From: Agroathelia rolfsii
Lineage: Eukaryota > Basidiomycota > Agaricomycetes > Amylocorticiales > Amylocorticiaceae
Length of the DNA stretch: 64,000 nucleotides
NCBI GenBank assembly: GCA_018343915.1
Contig: JABRWF010000006.1
Coordinates: 3,038,001-3,102,000, forward strand
Direction: 5' to 3'
The notes below the pieces were generated by a model, which was not told the origin of the DNA, did no database searches, and saw nothing but the letters and a program-made list of their open reading frames with translations. Position 1 is the first letter of the stretch, and each line of letters begins with the position of its first letter. This document shows positions 16,054 through 28,581 of this stretch, piece by piece. The position numbers and the translations under genes are program-made.

Positions 16054-17620
16054 GGGGCGTGAGGGCCTTTGGCACTGAGGAATTACAGACATTCCTGAGT
16101 TGGTCTTATACTCGTTTGTACCTCAGAAAAGAGGGCGTAGAAGGACTTAGCATGGCTGGACGAGTTATGCATTGCCATGCCATCATCGTCCAATAACTGC
16201 AATCATCAGTTAATTCATCATTTCATCTTCTCGTCAGCCGTGACAGCGTGACAGCCGCCAGGTCCATTCCATTCAGCCTGCCCTGAGATTTATCGGGGAG
16301 AGCTTGCGATTCAGACATCCCGATCGACTGACATCTTACTTCCGCCACGATGCTTCTAGCTCTTCCGGCGATTCCTCCGGCCTCGGACAATCCAGGCGGA
16401 ACAGCCATCCTCAATCGAACCCTCGTGTTACGACAAACAATACACTCCCGTTTGCAATCGCTCGCTCGCTCGTTCGTTCGCTCTCTCTCTTTCTCTTTCA
16501 CTCTCTGCCTCTCTCACCGCCCTGCCGTGCCTGGCTTTATCTTCAACTCATTAATCACTCATCCATCCTTACGTCGGAACAATTTTGCTCGGCGATATCT
16601 TTCGCCGCCGCGCATGCCGCCCTGATGATGATGATAGCCTTTGTCCACAAACATATTCTAGCTCGGGTCTGGTTATCGTCCACGGGCACGAGCATGCATA
16701 CATCCAAAACACAATGGCAGAAACGCTCACGGTACCGATGTGCCTCAGGCTGTCCCCCCCCCCCCTCCCTCCCCTCTCTCCTTAGCTTCACGATTGACAC
16801 TAGCAGAGGCAGCAATATTAGGCCGACTCGGATAAAACAACGCATCATTTTTTCTTCTTTCTTTGCCCGTGTATGTATGCACTTGCGACTTCATCAAAGA
16901 TAATGTATTCGTACTGCACATCTGACCCCTTCAAGTGCAATTGCACACGGAAATCATTCGCCGTTACTCTACTGGATCCATCCACAATCAGGTATATAAT
17001 TATTATGATCTTCTAGTACATCGACCGAAAATAAACCTCAAAGAGGCACGTTCTCTTGGCGAGACCGATAAATATGCATACACACACACGCATAGATGCG
17101 ACAAATCGAGAGCACTGCTGAGAGCCGCATGTTTTGACAAAGAAGGAAAGAAAGAAAAAAAAAAATAAGTGGCGATGCTGCGCCTACACGCACGCGCGCC
17201 GGCGAAAAAGCGGCTGGGGCCTGCGTCAGAAAACAGGAGGGGGAAGAAGGAGGGAAAAACAAATTCCAGTGCGTGTATGCGTGGCTTCGACCGAAGAGGG
17301 CCAGAGCCCTCTCTCATTCTCTCTCTATCAACCACGCGTGCATGGTGCGTCCTTCCTTCCTTCCTTTCTACCCGAGATGATAGCTTGGTTCATATGATAA
17401 TAATGGCTCAACTGCTGTCACGCTCACACTTTTTGTCACAAACCGAGCCAACCCAAGTTTCCATACTGGGATATGTCATTTTATCCTCCTCATCGGCCTC
17501 CCATCATCATCATCACTAGTTTGGCATGATGCATCAAAATCCCGCTCTTCCTTCCTGCCCTCTCTTTAACCTCTTTTTGTCCGCTACTCACCGAGTCATA
17601 CATTAATTATTATGCAATGC

Positions 17621-17640
17621 AACAACAACAACAACAACAA
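17621..17640. repeat. (AAC)n microsatellite
   Basis: Tandem CAA/AAC trinucleotides in the large intergenic region. Confidence 0.8.
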
Positions 17641-18626
17641 AAAAGAAACCCGTTAGTACCAAACTATTAGCAAACAACGCAACAACCGGCAAATGCTATC
17701 TTTCATTTTTCATGTAATTAGAAAGAACACTGGCAGTTGCCCTTTACTAGTGGTGCTTATTCGCTATAGTAACAAATTGTTACGCACCGGCCATACACGC
17801 AACAAGCACAGGTTGTAATATGAACAGAAGTGGCTATACACCGGCGCACTACTAGGAACCAAAAACCGTCTTCGGCGTACTCGGTCTCATATACCGACTG
17901 CACCCTGCACACGTCAATGGTGTGTGCAACGGTACCTTAGCTTACTACAATTGCGGATTGTTGTTGTTGCTCGTAATTGTAATTATAACCTTGGCTGTGC
18001 ACCTGGTACCCATAGCTAGCTAGATCGACCAACTAAGTGGAGTTGCGGATGATGGCCAGTAATAACCTTGGCGGTACATGAAAAAGTTTGCCTATCGGTT
18101 GCTATTGCTAGCACTGGCGGCAGTTATTAGTCCGCTCCACCCACACTCACTAGTGCGCAGTCGTGTTCTTGTTGGGTTGTGAAATGAAGATACTATCATC
18201 ATTATCATTATCATCAGAGACTTCGAAATTCGAGGCTTCATATGATATGCAGTCTGGACCGCGCTCGTTATCATCAACGATGGCATGATGGTGTACTTGC
18301 AAGTGTCAATACGGTAACAAACAAACTAGCAGATTACTACAGGCGCTGGAAGATAGATAACCAACATGAAAATATATTCTGGTTATCTTTCAATTGTTAA
18401 TAGTACCAAACCTGAACTGTCGGAAGCTTCTACTCCATCGGCACTGCCAGTTGCTGCTACACTAGATTTTTTTTTTTTTTGAAATTAGCGAAGGATCGTC
18501 GTTTGGGATTGCCACTCCATTAAAGTGAACATATATACATACATACTTGAACCAAATAAAATGAAAGTTCCTGACCGGCAAAGCACAGCCTACTGGTACA
18601 TTGGAGCTACCAAAAAGATTTGGACA

Positions 18627-18651
18627 TTTTTTTTTTTAAAAAAAAAAAAAA
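18627..18651. repeat. T11-A14 palindromic tract
   Basis: Eleven T followed directly by fourteen A, a self-complementary run that could form a hairpin. It lies in the gene-poor region. Confidence 0.75.
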
Positions 18652-18980
18652 TCCTTGTTTCTTATATCGACCCTCGATGGACAATAAATTTATAGTGGCA
18701 CCGTTAATTAATACTAAGTACTATGCATAGCTTCAAGCCGATCGTCCCATGATGACACACCAGTAACAACCAACGTTAACATTTTTTTTGCCACGCGGGT
18801 ATGTGTACAGACCCATGAATCAGATTGACTACCGAGTTTATTGAAAGTTGATGTTGGATGACTGGGTAATAAGCAGCCTATTTCCCTCGTTGATGAGGTC
18901 CGTACTGTGGTCCTACGACATACCACCTGCTCCGCCTAGCAAGGACGATCAAGCACAAACAAGGGAATTGAAATGGAAAA

Positions 18981-19036
18981 GATATATGATATGATATGAT
19001 ATGCTCACGAGTGAGAAACACGAGTGAGAAACACGA
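18981..19036. repeat. Two adjoining short tandem repeats
   Basis: A GATAT/GATATG-type repeat (about 18981-19003) is followed directly by two copies of a 13-bp unit CACGAGTGAGAAA (19006-19031) plus a partial third. Confidence 0.75.
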
Positions 19037-22000
19037 CGCAAGGAATGACGATGATCGTTCAAACTGGCCGGCGGCTGAAGCCAAGACGAATCCTAAAACG
19101 TCTGCATGAACTATTTGCCATGGTTTAGCATCCTACCCTGTCCGTCAAATATCATCATGATGGGTTGCGTATCAGCCTGCGCCACCTAGTGTAATTTTTT
19201 GCTTGAGTGGCCCAGCAGTTACTGTTACTACGAAAGGGAAAGTCACGACTCACAGTGCGGCAAGAATAGCACCAGCAGCCTCAAGCAGTACATATGCCCC
19301 TATACACAAAAAGGGTATGTTGGCCAAAACAAGGTTCGTCATGCGCGCAAAAAGGCCAACTCAGCCACTGCTGCCACCTATCTTACTTTAGAACTTTTGG
19401 AGAGATGTAGATTCAGTTTCAAGATTTTCCCTCAAGCCGAAACTCCGAGTCGGATGATCGACTTTTCGCCAAGCTCGTAGCGCCAAGTCCGAATTGGGAA
19501 GGATTTAGCCAAGTTACCTCTACGTGCATGAACCGACAAACCAGTATCAGGAAAGTGCTATATAATCATAGAAACGAACCAGTCAATAAGGTCGGATAAC
19601 GATAACTCGCGTGCGAGTCCGTTCGCCGCCGCGGCAATGGCATTTCCGTAGTATAATGTTAGGCACCCCTAGTATATTTTCCTTTTACCCGAACTAAATT
19701 GCGATGTGATGTACATAGCAAAGAGAGGCTTACGTCGGCTGTGATATCGCACACAGTTATGGTGTGCCCATGTGCTCTGACGGAAGACAGGACTTGAATG
19801 GCAGATTCTATTTTGCTCATGCTCGTTCCGTGGATTGACGCTGGGCGCTGAGCGGCCGCCGCAGTAATCCAACACTCGAATGTATTGAGACTTCAGGCTA
19901 AAATAAAGGGATGAAGGGAAAAAGAAAAAAGGAATTGAAATAATCCCTGTGCGTGTGTATGCGTTTTGAAACTTTTACCGAGAGTAGCCGTCAATCAAGG
20001 AAGAAGTTCTTGTCTTTTTTAGCACAATCAGCAGCAGCTTCCGGAAATGAATGTCAATGATGATGTGATAATTAAGAAAGGGAGAAAACATTAATAGAAC
20101 TCCGGACGGAAATAGACACATACGGGCTCGAAAACGGATTTGGCCACGGCCAAGTCGGAAGGGCAGCATCGTCAATAATGTAGGCTGCATGCGCATAGGT
20201 ACATGCACGTCAGCCTGGGTAAATGACCGTCATGTTCTTTGTCATTACTGAAGAAGAAGAGACGATTGTTGTCTTCATTCTCGGGTGCTTTTTTTACCGA
20301 CCAGTTCGGCTGCGACCTTTGAATACATCTAGGTGATGGATGAAGATGTGACGCTACTACTGACGTTACCAGCGTTTGGAACCTGAACCTGAAATCTGAT
20401 GCGTAGGAAGTAGTACATGAACAGTTATATGCATGTGAAGGTCAACATATGCCACGCGTGTTCGATCAGTATACGACCAGAAAGTGTCTTCTGTCTTCTC
20501 GAAACAAAGAATCGATCAATGATAATGACATAGATATGATGATCAACGGTCGAAAGCAATAAACGAATACTCTTCAGTTTTTCATAGTCGTACTAGTTGT
20601 GGATTGTTGATATCAGCGTACTGTCTGAACACTAGTACCCTGCCCAATAGCAATTGAGTCGCTTTCGACAAGAGAGTACGCGACGAGCGCTCAGTCGCTC
20701 GCCAAGATTTATCGAGGAACGATGAATACAACGTGTTCCTCTTTCTTTCTCCTCCTCCTCCCCTCAGAAAAGAAAACAGAGCGAGGGCGATTATTTCGCA
20801 CGGAATATTCATGAACAAACCAAGCCTATCAGCCAAGAGAGCGCTTTGAGCGCCCATGCTTCGGCGCATGTCCATCCCGCCGCATGACATGCGGCCTTGT
20901 TCACGATATTACACGCTATATCTGGACCTGCAACGAGAAAGAGTGAGCATTTTACGGTTAGGCAAAAGCCTAAACACACGAGTTTACGACACGGTGCCAT
21001 GTCGATGGGCGGCAGGAGAAAAGCATGTGTAGAAAGTAGCGTTCAAGGCTACTCACGAATTCACCCTGTATTGAATGATCATGGCTAGATGGATAGATGA
21101 TCGCAAATCAGTACTGTTTACTGACAGATTCGAGATGGGAAGTGTTGGCCCCTTTGCTTGGCATTCCTTTCTTTCGCGGACGATGATTACAGCTGTGAGC
21201 CCTATCTCGTGTGTGTTGTTGTTTCAAGTTTCATCAAACGCTTCATTTGGTCGTACCTTTCCTTGATTGCACAACTAGTCATCATCCTAGACAAATGAAG
21301 TCTAGTAAGCCCAGGGCCGATGGCAGGAAACCACCAAAACAGGGCGCGAAATTTCAATCGAAACTGTTGTATCATTGTATTTTGCTCACTTGAGTTGAAT
21401 TGTGCATGCCAATGACTAGCCTGTAGATGTTTCCGTGGTTTGAAGTTGAGACAGAGGCACGAAATGTCGAAACTGGAATATCATGGCGGCCGACACAGCC
21501 CTTACTAGACATCCAGAAAGACGAGCCTGAAAAGCTTGTCAGTGGGTCAAAAAGCCAGATGCCGCAATCCCAAGGAAAGCATGACACTGCGGCAAAACTG
21601 GGCACGTTCCAGGCACAGCGACAATACAGGAGCAGTATGCATTCAGGCCACACTGCATTGCGGCAAATGTGTGCGGTAAAATCGTCGGAGAGAGGTCACA
21701 TCCGACGGCGCCGACACGATGGCGGAAGCAAAATGGAGCCCGTAATGAGCAGCCTGTCACGATCGTTGGCTTGTCAGGAGGTTTAGGATCGCACTTACAA
21801 CACGTGCTAGTTGATAAAGCCAGGGTACGGTTGAGGGCACAAGTTTTTCCTGGTGGGTGAATCAAGAGAAAAAAAAACAACAAGGCCAATTTTTGGCGCT
21901 GTAGCCGGACGCATCAATCATTGACCGATTCGGTTCAGTTCAAGTCACACCACAATGTCTCCATTTCGGGCTATGGTGCTCTTTCTCTCTTCACATAGTC

Positions 22001-25000
22001 ACACTGATCGTAAAAGATAAGCGGAACCAAATACTTGCCATAGCCACCGTAAAGGTAAAATTCAGGCTCGTTTACGTTTTAAAGCAAAGCCACCATGATA
22101 GCCTCCGACGGGCAAGGATGCACGACGACTTGCTTTAGCGCCCTACACAGCTCACCTCGTAAGCGAAGCTGATACAAAAATCGGAGCCGCTCTCGTGTCA
22201 TTTCTTTGCCGCAGTGTGCTCACGCCGACTGTGACTAGAACCCGAATCTGAATTCAGTTGACTTAGGTTGAAACTCGAAGACAGGCGTATCTTGAATGTT
22301 ACTCAGAGTTTGACCATCATTCGCCGCATAACCCACACACTTGTCACTTTGCGGCGGCAATGAGCCAACTTCATTACGCCTGCTTGGATTGCAAAAGTCT
22401 GAGAAGTAGGTAAACCAGAATGATCAGTCTCATTAGAGTTCAAGTTCTCATTCGCTGGCTTTGTGTGCACCCACGGTGTGCGTTATCGCCGCCCTCACCC
22501 ACAAATTATGTTCTTTTTTATTTTTTTGTTTTTTTTTATCACATCAACATGCGGTTTCTGCTCAAATGAATCTTTATCTATCTCTGAGCCCTTTTTTCTC
22601 CTTTGGGCGCGGTACTATGGCTTCTGTGACTCCAGAGACAACGATGAAGCGAATCATCGCTTTACCGTAAAGCCCGTGGACTTGGCGCTAGAACAGTACG
22701 GGCTAGACTATCGACTTCGTACCTCTTTGTTTTCCTCCTCCTTTGACTCCGACGTGGATGGCATCATGATTTTGTTACTTGCTTTACTGCTGACAAAGAC
22801 CGAGTCCCCTCAAAGTCTACAAGCTTGTAGGTTACACTGTTAGTTCAGGGTCACGCCATATCCTCTGACTCGATGAAAGAGAACACAAGTGCACAGATGA
22901 TTCTCGTTTTCTTGCGGCTATCGACCTCCGAGGCGCGGTAATTGCTTGATATCAAAGTATTTATTTCGTGGTGTATATTTGCTCTCACTTGCAAGACGTA
23001 CGAGGAATTTAGACGTGCCGCGGCGCAGTTCTAATTAATCACAGAAATTGTTTTTTCTTCTTGCTTATCGCCCATGATGATCACCGTTTCATCGAATCAG
23101 TAATTTGGAACCACAACTGGGCTATTCAGATTGGATTGGCTGATCATGTAAACGCGAACAACGTGCGTGACTATAGCTTGTCTTATCTTCATCTTTGACA
23201 TTTCTCTGCTATACATCCATAAAAATAACTCAGACTATGAGTAAAGCAAACTTCGCATATTTCATTGTTATTAGCGTGCATTATGCATGTTTTTCACGGA
23301 AGTCAGATAAGACAAATGAAACGGAAACCTAGTTTTCATCCTACCCTTATACATTCTTATCTCAGGAAGTGTAATACACTCATAAATCTTCACCGAGCCG
23401 TCATTATACATGCCGTTCTGTTTGTTTTATTAAATACCTTCCATACATTCGAGAGAAAGTTAAAAAAAGAGGCAGAAGAGAAAAAAAAAAAAGATTTTCA
23501 TGGGATCTAAACGGGCTTAAGAAGCCCAAGTCCGAGGACATGTGACCACTTCCCTCCCTTCCCTTTCAACCCTCGTCATCAATCGCCGAAATTTACCGGC
23601 TCGTTGGATTTTCCATCTCATTTCGCTTTTCTTTCGCTCTACTCGTCAGTTGATGGAGTCTTAGTCCACTTTTCCCTTCCACGGAATCATGAAACGATGA
23701 CGACAAATCCGAACACGACGGCGGCGACCAAATACATATGTAATGAAAATAGGTAATGATCATCAATCATTGTCTTCGTCGTTATCATAACTCGACGAGA
23801 GCGGACATCGTGCATTGCAGCCGATGACATGACCCTGCATACAATACATGTTACCATAATAATCGCCAGTGCAACCATACATGAGTGTCACGGTTGACTC
23901 AGAAGGCGTGTTGTTGTTAATAGTGATAGATGATGGATAAGGAGTAATTCACACCGCCGCGATGATAGATTGGAAAATATATCAGTATCGGCACCAATAC
24001 CCACGTTGAACAGAAAGTAAGGAGGGGTGACACAGCAAAGTCTCTTATAGGGAATTGGATTACACTACTAGCTTTGAAAACTATTCACTCCTGTATCACA
24101 TTACTATTGTGTTATTCTTTCGTACTACTCTTGAAGCTTGGAGGCTTGTATGCGTATCGATTGTTGATAAGATTGAAATCTTTGAGCCCCTCATAATCTT
24201 AGCAACAATGCGGTGCCAACAACAACCTTATACGCCGCACCTTCTTTTACAATCTATTGAAAAATGGAAAATGAACATGAAAATAATACATATCGATCAA
24301 CCATTCCGAGTTGTACAACACGGCAGTAAGCGCCATTCAGCTGGACTTCTCTTTAATTCAGAAAGAAGTGGTTGGTTTGTCTCGCTGTGCTGTGCTAGCC
24401 AAAACCTCGGGCTAATGGAGGATAAGTGCTGTTATTGTTACCATTGCCACTGATACAACTACACTCTGGCATGATCAAAAGATGTCTTTCCAGTGAGGCA
24501 GGCACAGGTGGTGGTTGTTACCCCAAGCCTGGGCTATTCAGCTGTCACACTGGCATTCGATACTTGGTTTTGCATCTCCCAGCAACACCCGAACAATGAA
24601 GTCCGTTTGAATGCAGTAACGGTGACACATGATGCCCAGTAATAGTAATTATATTGAGGAGCAGAGATAAGCAAGAAGGCTTATGTGGAGTGTAGACGCC
24701 TGAGATAAATAATTGTGTGTTATTGCATAGAGTTCGAATCATATACTGTATAGCAGAAGACGAAGAATCATAAAAAAAACGGCAAGCAGATCAGTCACCT
24801 CCCTTGTTGCAGAAGCAGCGATCTTAAGCCCTAGAACCATCAAGCTCCAAGCACACTTAATACAGAGTATCTAAGCATTCAAGCTTATTCCAGAAGTCAT
24901 CACAATCAGGGTGTTGGTCACAGTACAATGTTCGAGGCCTCCAAGTTCAAGTTGATTCAGGAGTGGAACCAGAAACAGGTCCGACCGAAAACGGAATAAT

Positions 25001-28000
25001 ATGCGCTCACAAATTGCATCAGCGAGAAACGCAATCACAACTTCCGGCGAATCACATATGTCATCATGGCTGAGTCATCTACCCTTTCAACGATCATCAT
25101 TTCCCACGCAAAGTGTAACAACTTCTTTTCATTTTCCTTAATTATCCTTTTTCTTTATCTCCTACTTGCCGTCTCTCTTCTTAGCTATTTGCGCGCACTC
25201 GTCTTATGTCCCTGCAGTCGTCTTTTGTAGCTATCTAGAATGTAGCTACTTGTTTACAAAATGGCTGCCTTTCAATTTATCTCATGCATCCCGGCAAAAA
25301 AAATAGCTGCCTGAGCTTACACCCAGTTCTGATGACGAGCGAAAACGCATCCATCATACCCATTCCATGCCGCAACACAATTTTTCTAGTCTAGAAGCAT
25401 CATCAAAGGGGGACTGCTTCGCCTATACACTTGGTACCTTCTTGTCTACAACACAAGGCTCCACGCAAACATGATGCACATAACACACCGTAACTCTTGT
25501 CCGCACCCGCGCGCAAAGAGGTTCGCAGATAGAAAACACAGATCGCGAAAATCACGATGTGATCCACCTCCGGAATGCCTAGACTATCCAATCAAGAATT
25601 TGATTGCGTTTTTTTTCGCCTCTCTCAGTCGTACGCGCGCACACCGAACCATAATACGCTATCCTTACGGGCATCACGCACGGAAAAGACTCGTTTTATT
25701 CCGCGCCGACTTCATGGATTATTAGTGCATTACCAGACAGTCTACAGGTGCGTTCGGGTTTCCGCATTTCTTCGGCGACTTTACGCGTGCTACCATTGTA
25801 GGAAAGTCATTTTCATAGTCTAGGGTTTTCTATTGGCCCGAACGCACCACACGCGTTCATTGCGTCATCAACTTGCTACGACGTTACGTTCGTTCGATGC
25901 AACGTTGATAATGCTTCCCCTACGCCCTTCTCTTGTAGCTCGATATCATCGTTCTAGTCAGTTCGAAAACGGCCGCCGTGCACTTCTCGATATCAGTGCT
26001 CCGTCCTCTCTCCTCTTTTTTTTTTTTTTCATCTTCGCTTTCTTTTGATTCAAAAGAAACATGATCAGCCATGATCCTGGCAATAGTGGTCACCCTGTTT
26101 GTTGGGCTAGACTAGGCCAGGCGTTACTCTAACCACCTCCGCGTGTTGTTAGAGACTTGATGATCTCTGTATCTCTATTTCTCTAGCATAGCACGTTGTC
26201 GATCCGAGGGCGTTTGCCCTCCGGCGTCTGCTCTTCTCGCTGAACATTCATCTCTCCGGGGGTGCATGCCCGTGTCCACTCTTTTCTCTGCAGATTGTAT
26301 TCAAACACACGTGTGAATCACACCCATACTTCTCCTCCTCGGCACTGTTTATCGCCAGTGGCAGTGGAGCAGCAGGCTGTGTTTATAGATGAAAACATAC
26401 ATCCTACATGCATATTGTATAGTCACTCACATCATAAACATGGTGTCCTTCAACGACCGATGCCGGAGCACTGAAGCCTATACGGCGCATGTGCGCTCGC
26501 TGCCGCCCATCGACCTTAGTCCTCAAGGCTAGGAGTCCATACTTATGGAATGGTGCCCGGGTGCTAGCCTGATTTGGTGCATCGTCTATGTTAGGTTTGT
26601 ACCTTCCCAACAATAGAAAGGGGGTAGGGTGAGAGAGTGATAATGACAATGCTAAATATGACGCTGATGGCGATCTGTCGGGAGATAGATTATGAGTTTG
26701 TTTTCTATATCCATCGTGCATATCTCTGTTGTTGACAGTCCATCTCCGGTGCCTATGTCCTCTTTTTTTTTTTCCTTCTTTTTTTCTTTTTCTGTCTTTC
26801 CTTAGCTTTATCCTCCTCTAATTGTCTATGTTGCTAAGTGGCTATCTGCTTCTTTATACTTTCGAGTTCTTGCGTATACATGCACTATTGACAGGTCTTG
26901 GCCCTACCCTATTCGTCCTTGGAGCATCGGCATCGACATTGACAGTGAAGAGGAACGAGTGCGTTTTTATCGCTATCTTTGGTCCTTGGAGCGAAAAGGA
27001 AGCGGTAGAGAGCGGGAAGCGGCGGAATCGCGTCTTGGGCCTTGGCGCCCGCTCCCGGCATGCGCAACAGGAAATCCTATTACCTCGTGTGGTGTGCATA
27101 TGCGTATACCAGATGGCCGGACCGGGCCTATTTCTTCAAGTGTGATAAGTTCTCAATTTCGCAACCGAGAAACTTCACAACACCATTCTTTTTTACTTTG
27201 TGGTCCCCTCTCTTTTCTTCTTTCCGTCGGCAGTGACAAGTGACAGCCCAAGGCACCTCATTGTACTCATCGTCGTGATCACTTCCTCAGCGGTGTAGCG
27301 GGTTTTATTATTCCAAGAATGGCCTTTATGGCCCCGGTTTTTGGCTGCTACCTTTTTTTAGTGTTGTTTGACTGACTGACTAGCGGTAAGAAGTGACACA
27401 GCCTCGGGAGAATCTGCGCATCAAAGCCGTCGTGAAATGTCTTTTTTTTTTTCTTTTCCACCTACTGTATATCCTATGGGAAGTGTTTGCTCTTACAGCA
27501 ATTGACGATACGTTTACGAGTGACAGAGTAGGTTGCAGTTGGTATCCCATGATGATAATCAGCATAGTAATTGAATAGGCTTCTGGTCACACTGGCTTTT
27601 ATATACACACTCTACTATTAATGAAGTATATACGAATGGAACCAATGATAGAGACAAGTGAGAGAAACAGGTGTAAGCTGGATGCGGAAGGGGATATATT
27701 GTTTTATCCCCTAACTGCGGAATATATATGTATATTGCGCGTGAGCGTGCCTCACCATGCAGCACCATCCTATTACAATATGATTGTATTCCGGTCTTCC
27801 CTCCTACACACACGCGTATTCCTTTCATCAGAAGAGAGAAAATAACCACATATACGCAAGCGCAGGAATGTCATAATCCGGTTTATGGCTCATAGTGTCT
27901 TTGAGTGACTGGATGTCTAGCCTTGGCTGATAGCGTCAAGTATCCTCCCCCTGGACCGGTCAATTCAGTCATTCGATCGGGTAGGGATGGATCCGGTTAT

Positions 28001-28581
28001 TGCAGGTGCCTGGATGAGGAGGAGGAACAAGGAAAGCCGCCTGCCATTGTTGGACAGATAGAAGAAGTCTTTCGCCTCGGAGGACACACAGAGCCGAGTC
28101 AAGCCGGTTCAAACTGGTGCAGGGAGAGCGTGACAGTTTGCGAGCCAGCGCGACTAACCATTGAATCGTGGACCGGGCAGATGGATCTCGGATCTGTGGT
28201 TGCTGTAAACTGCCATCGGCGCTGTCAAAACGGGCAAGGCGCCCGGAACCAGGGCCAACAAGCACAAGCAGACAATGCAGACGTCGCGGCCATCTTTGCT
28301 GCCCTGTTCACTCTATCGACGCGAAGAGAGCAAGTGAGTAAGAGGTCGAATAAGGGCAATGTATCCACGTTCTAGTCCAATCACACCCGTGTAAATTAAA
28401 ACAAAATATTCATCATCGCCCTCGATGAATCGAATCCCTATAAGGCCCTCCAGCTTTCGCAAGTTGTTGCTGCTTAGGCTCCCCGGCGCCCGCCCTCGCT
28501 CCCCCTCATCTTCTGCATCCCTTGCTCGCACATCCTAGCCGTACTCTAGCTAGCACACGTGCCTATCAAGCAACAGCAGTC

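Larger units (their letters stand above)
15950..28581. other. 12.6 kb gene-poor region between two wall genes
   Basis: No supportable protein gene on either strand. Open frames are short, overlap on both strands and lack codon or domain sense. The sequence is rich in homopolymer runs, CT-rich and CAT-rich patches, and short tandem repeats listed separately. The left end must contain the glycosyltransferase promoter and the right end the KRE6-like promoter. The largest open frames (16304-16903, 21427-21786 and 27905-28375, plus strand) have no recognisable features. Long non-coding RNA, large regulatory sequence or unrecognised fast-evolving small genes are all possible. Confidence 0.55.

Noticed and set aside
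16304..16903. 199-codon plus-strand open frame upstream of the glycosyltransferase gene
   Set aside because: The composition follows CT-rich and C-run DNA, overlaps frames in other registers and has no domain or splice context.
17581..19040. Clusters of direct repeats suggestive of a CRISPR-like array
   Set aside because: The repeats are simple or only two copies without regular spacers, and CRISPR arrays are not expected in a fungal nuclear genome.
20809..21000. 63-codon minus-strand, Cys-rich hydrophobic frame resembling a small secreted protein
   Set aside because: Too short, with no convincing signal-cleavage or family pattern; plausible by chance in 12.6 kb.
24930..25000. Start-like reading MFEASKFKLIQEWNQKQ followed by a donor-like GTCCGA
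   Set aside because: No downstream exon could be found in phase, and the surrounding sequence is not coding-like.
27905..28375. 156-codon plus-strand open frame just before the KRE6-like gene
   Set aside because: No family resemblance and no splice signals. It lies where the promoter and 5' UTR of the KRE6-like gene are expected.
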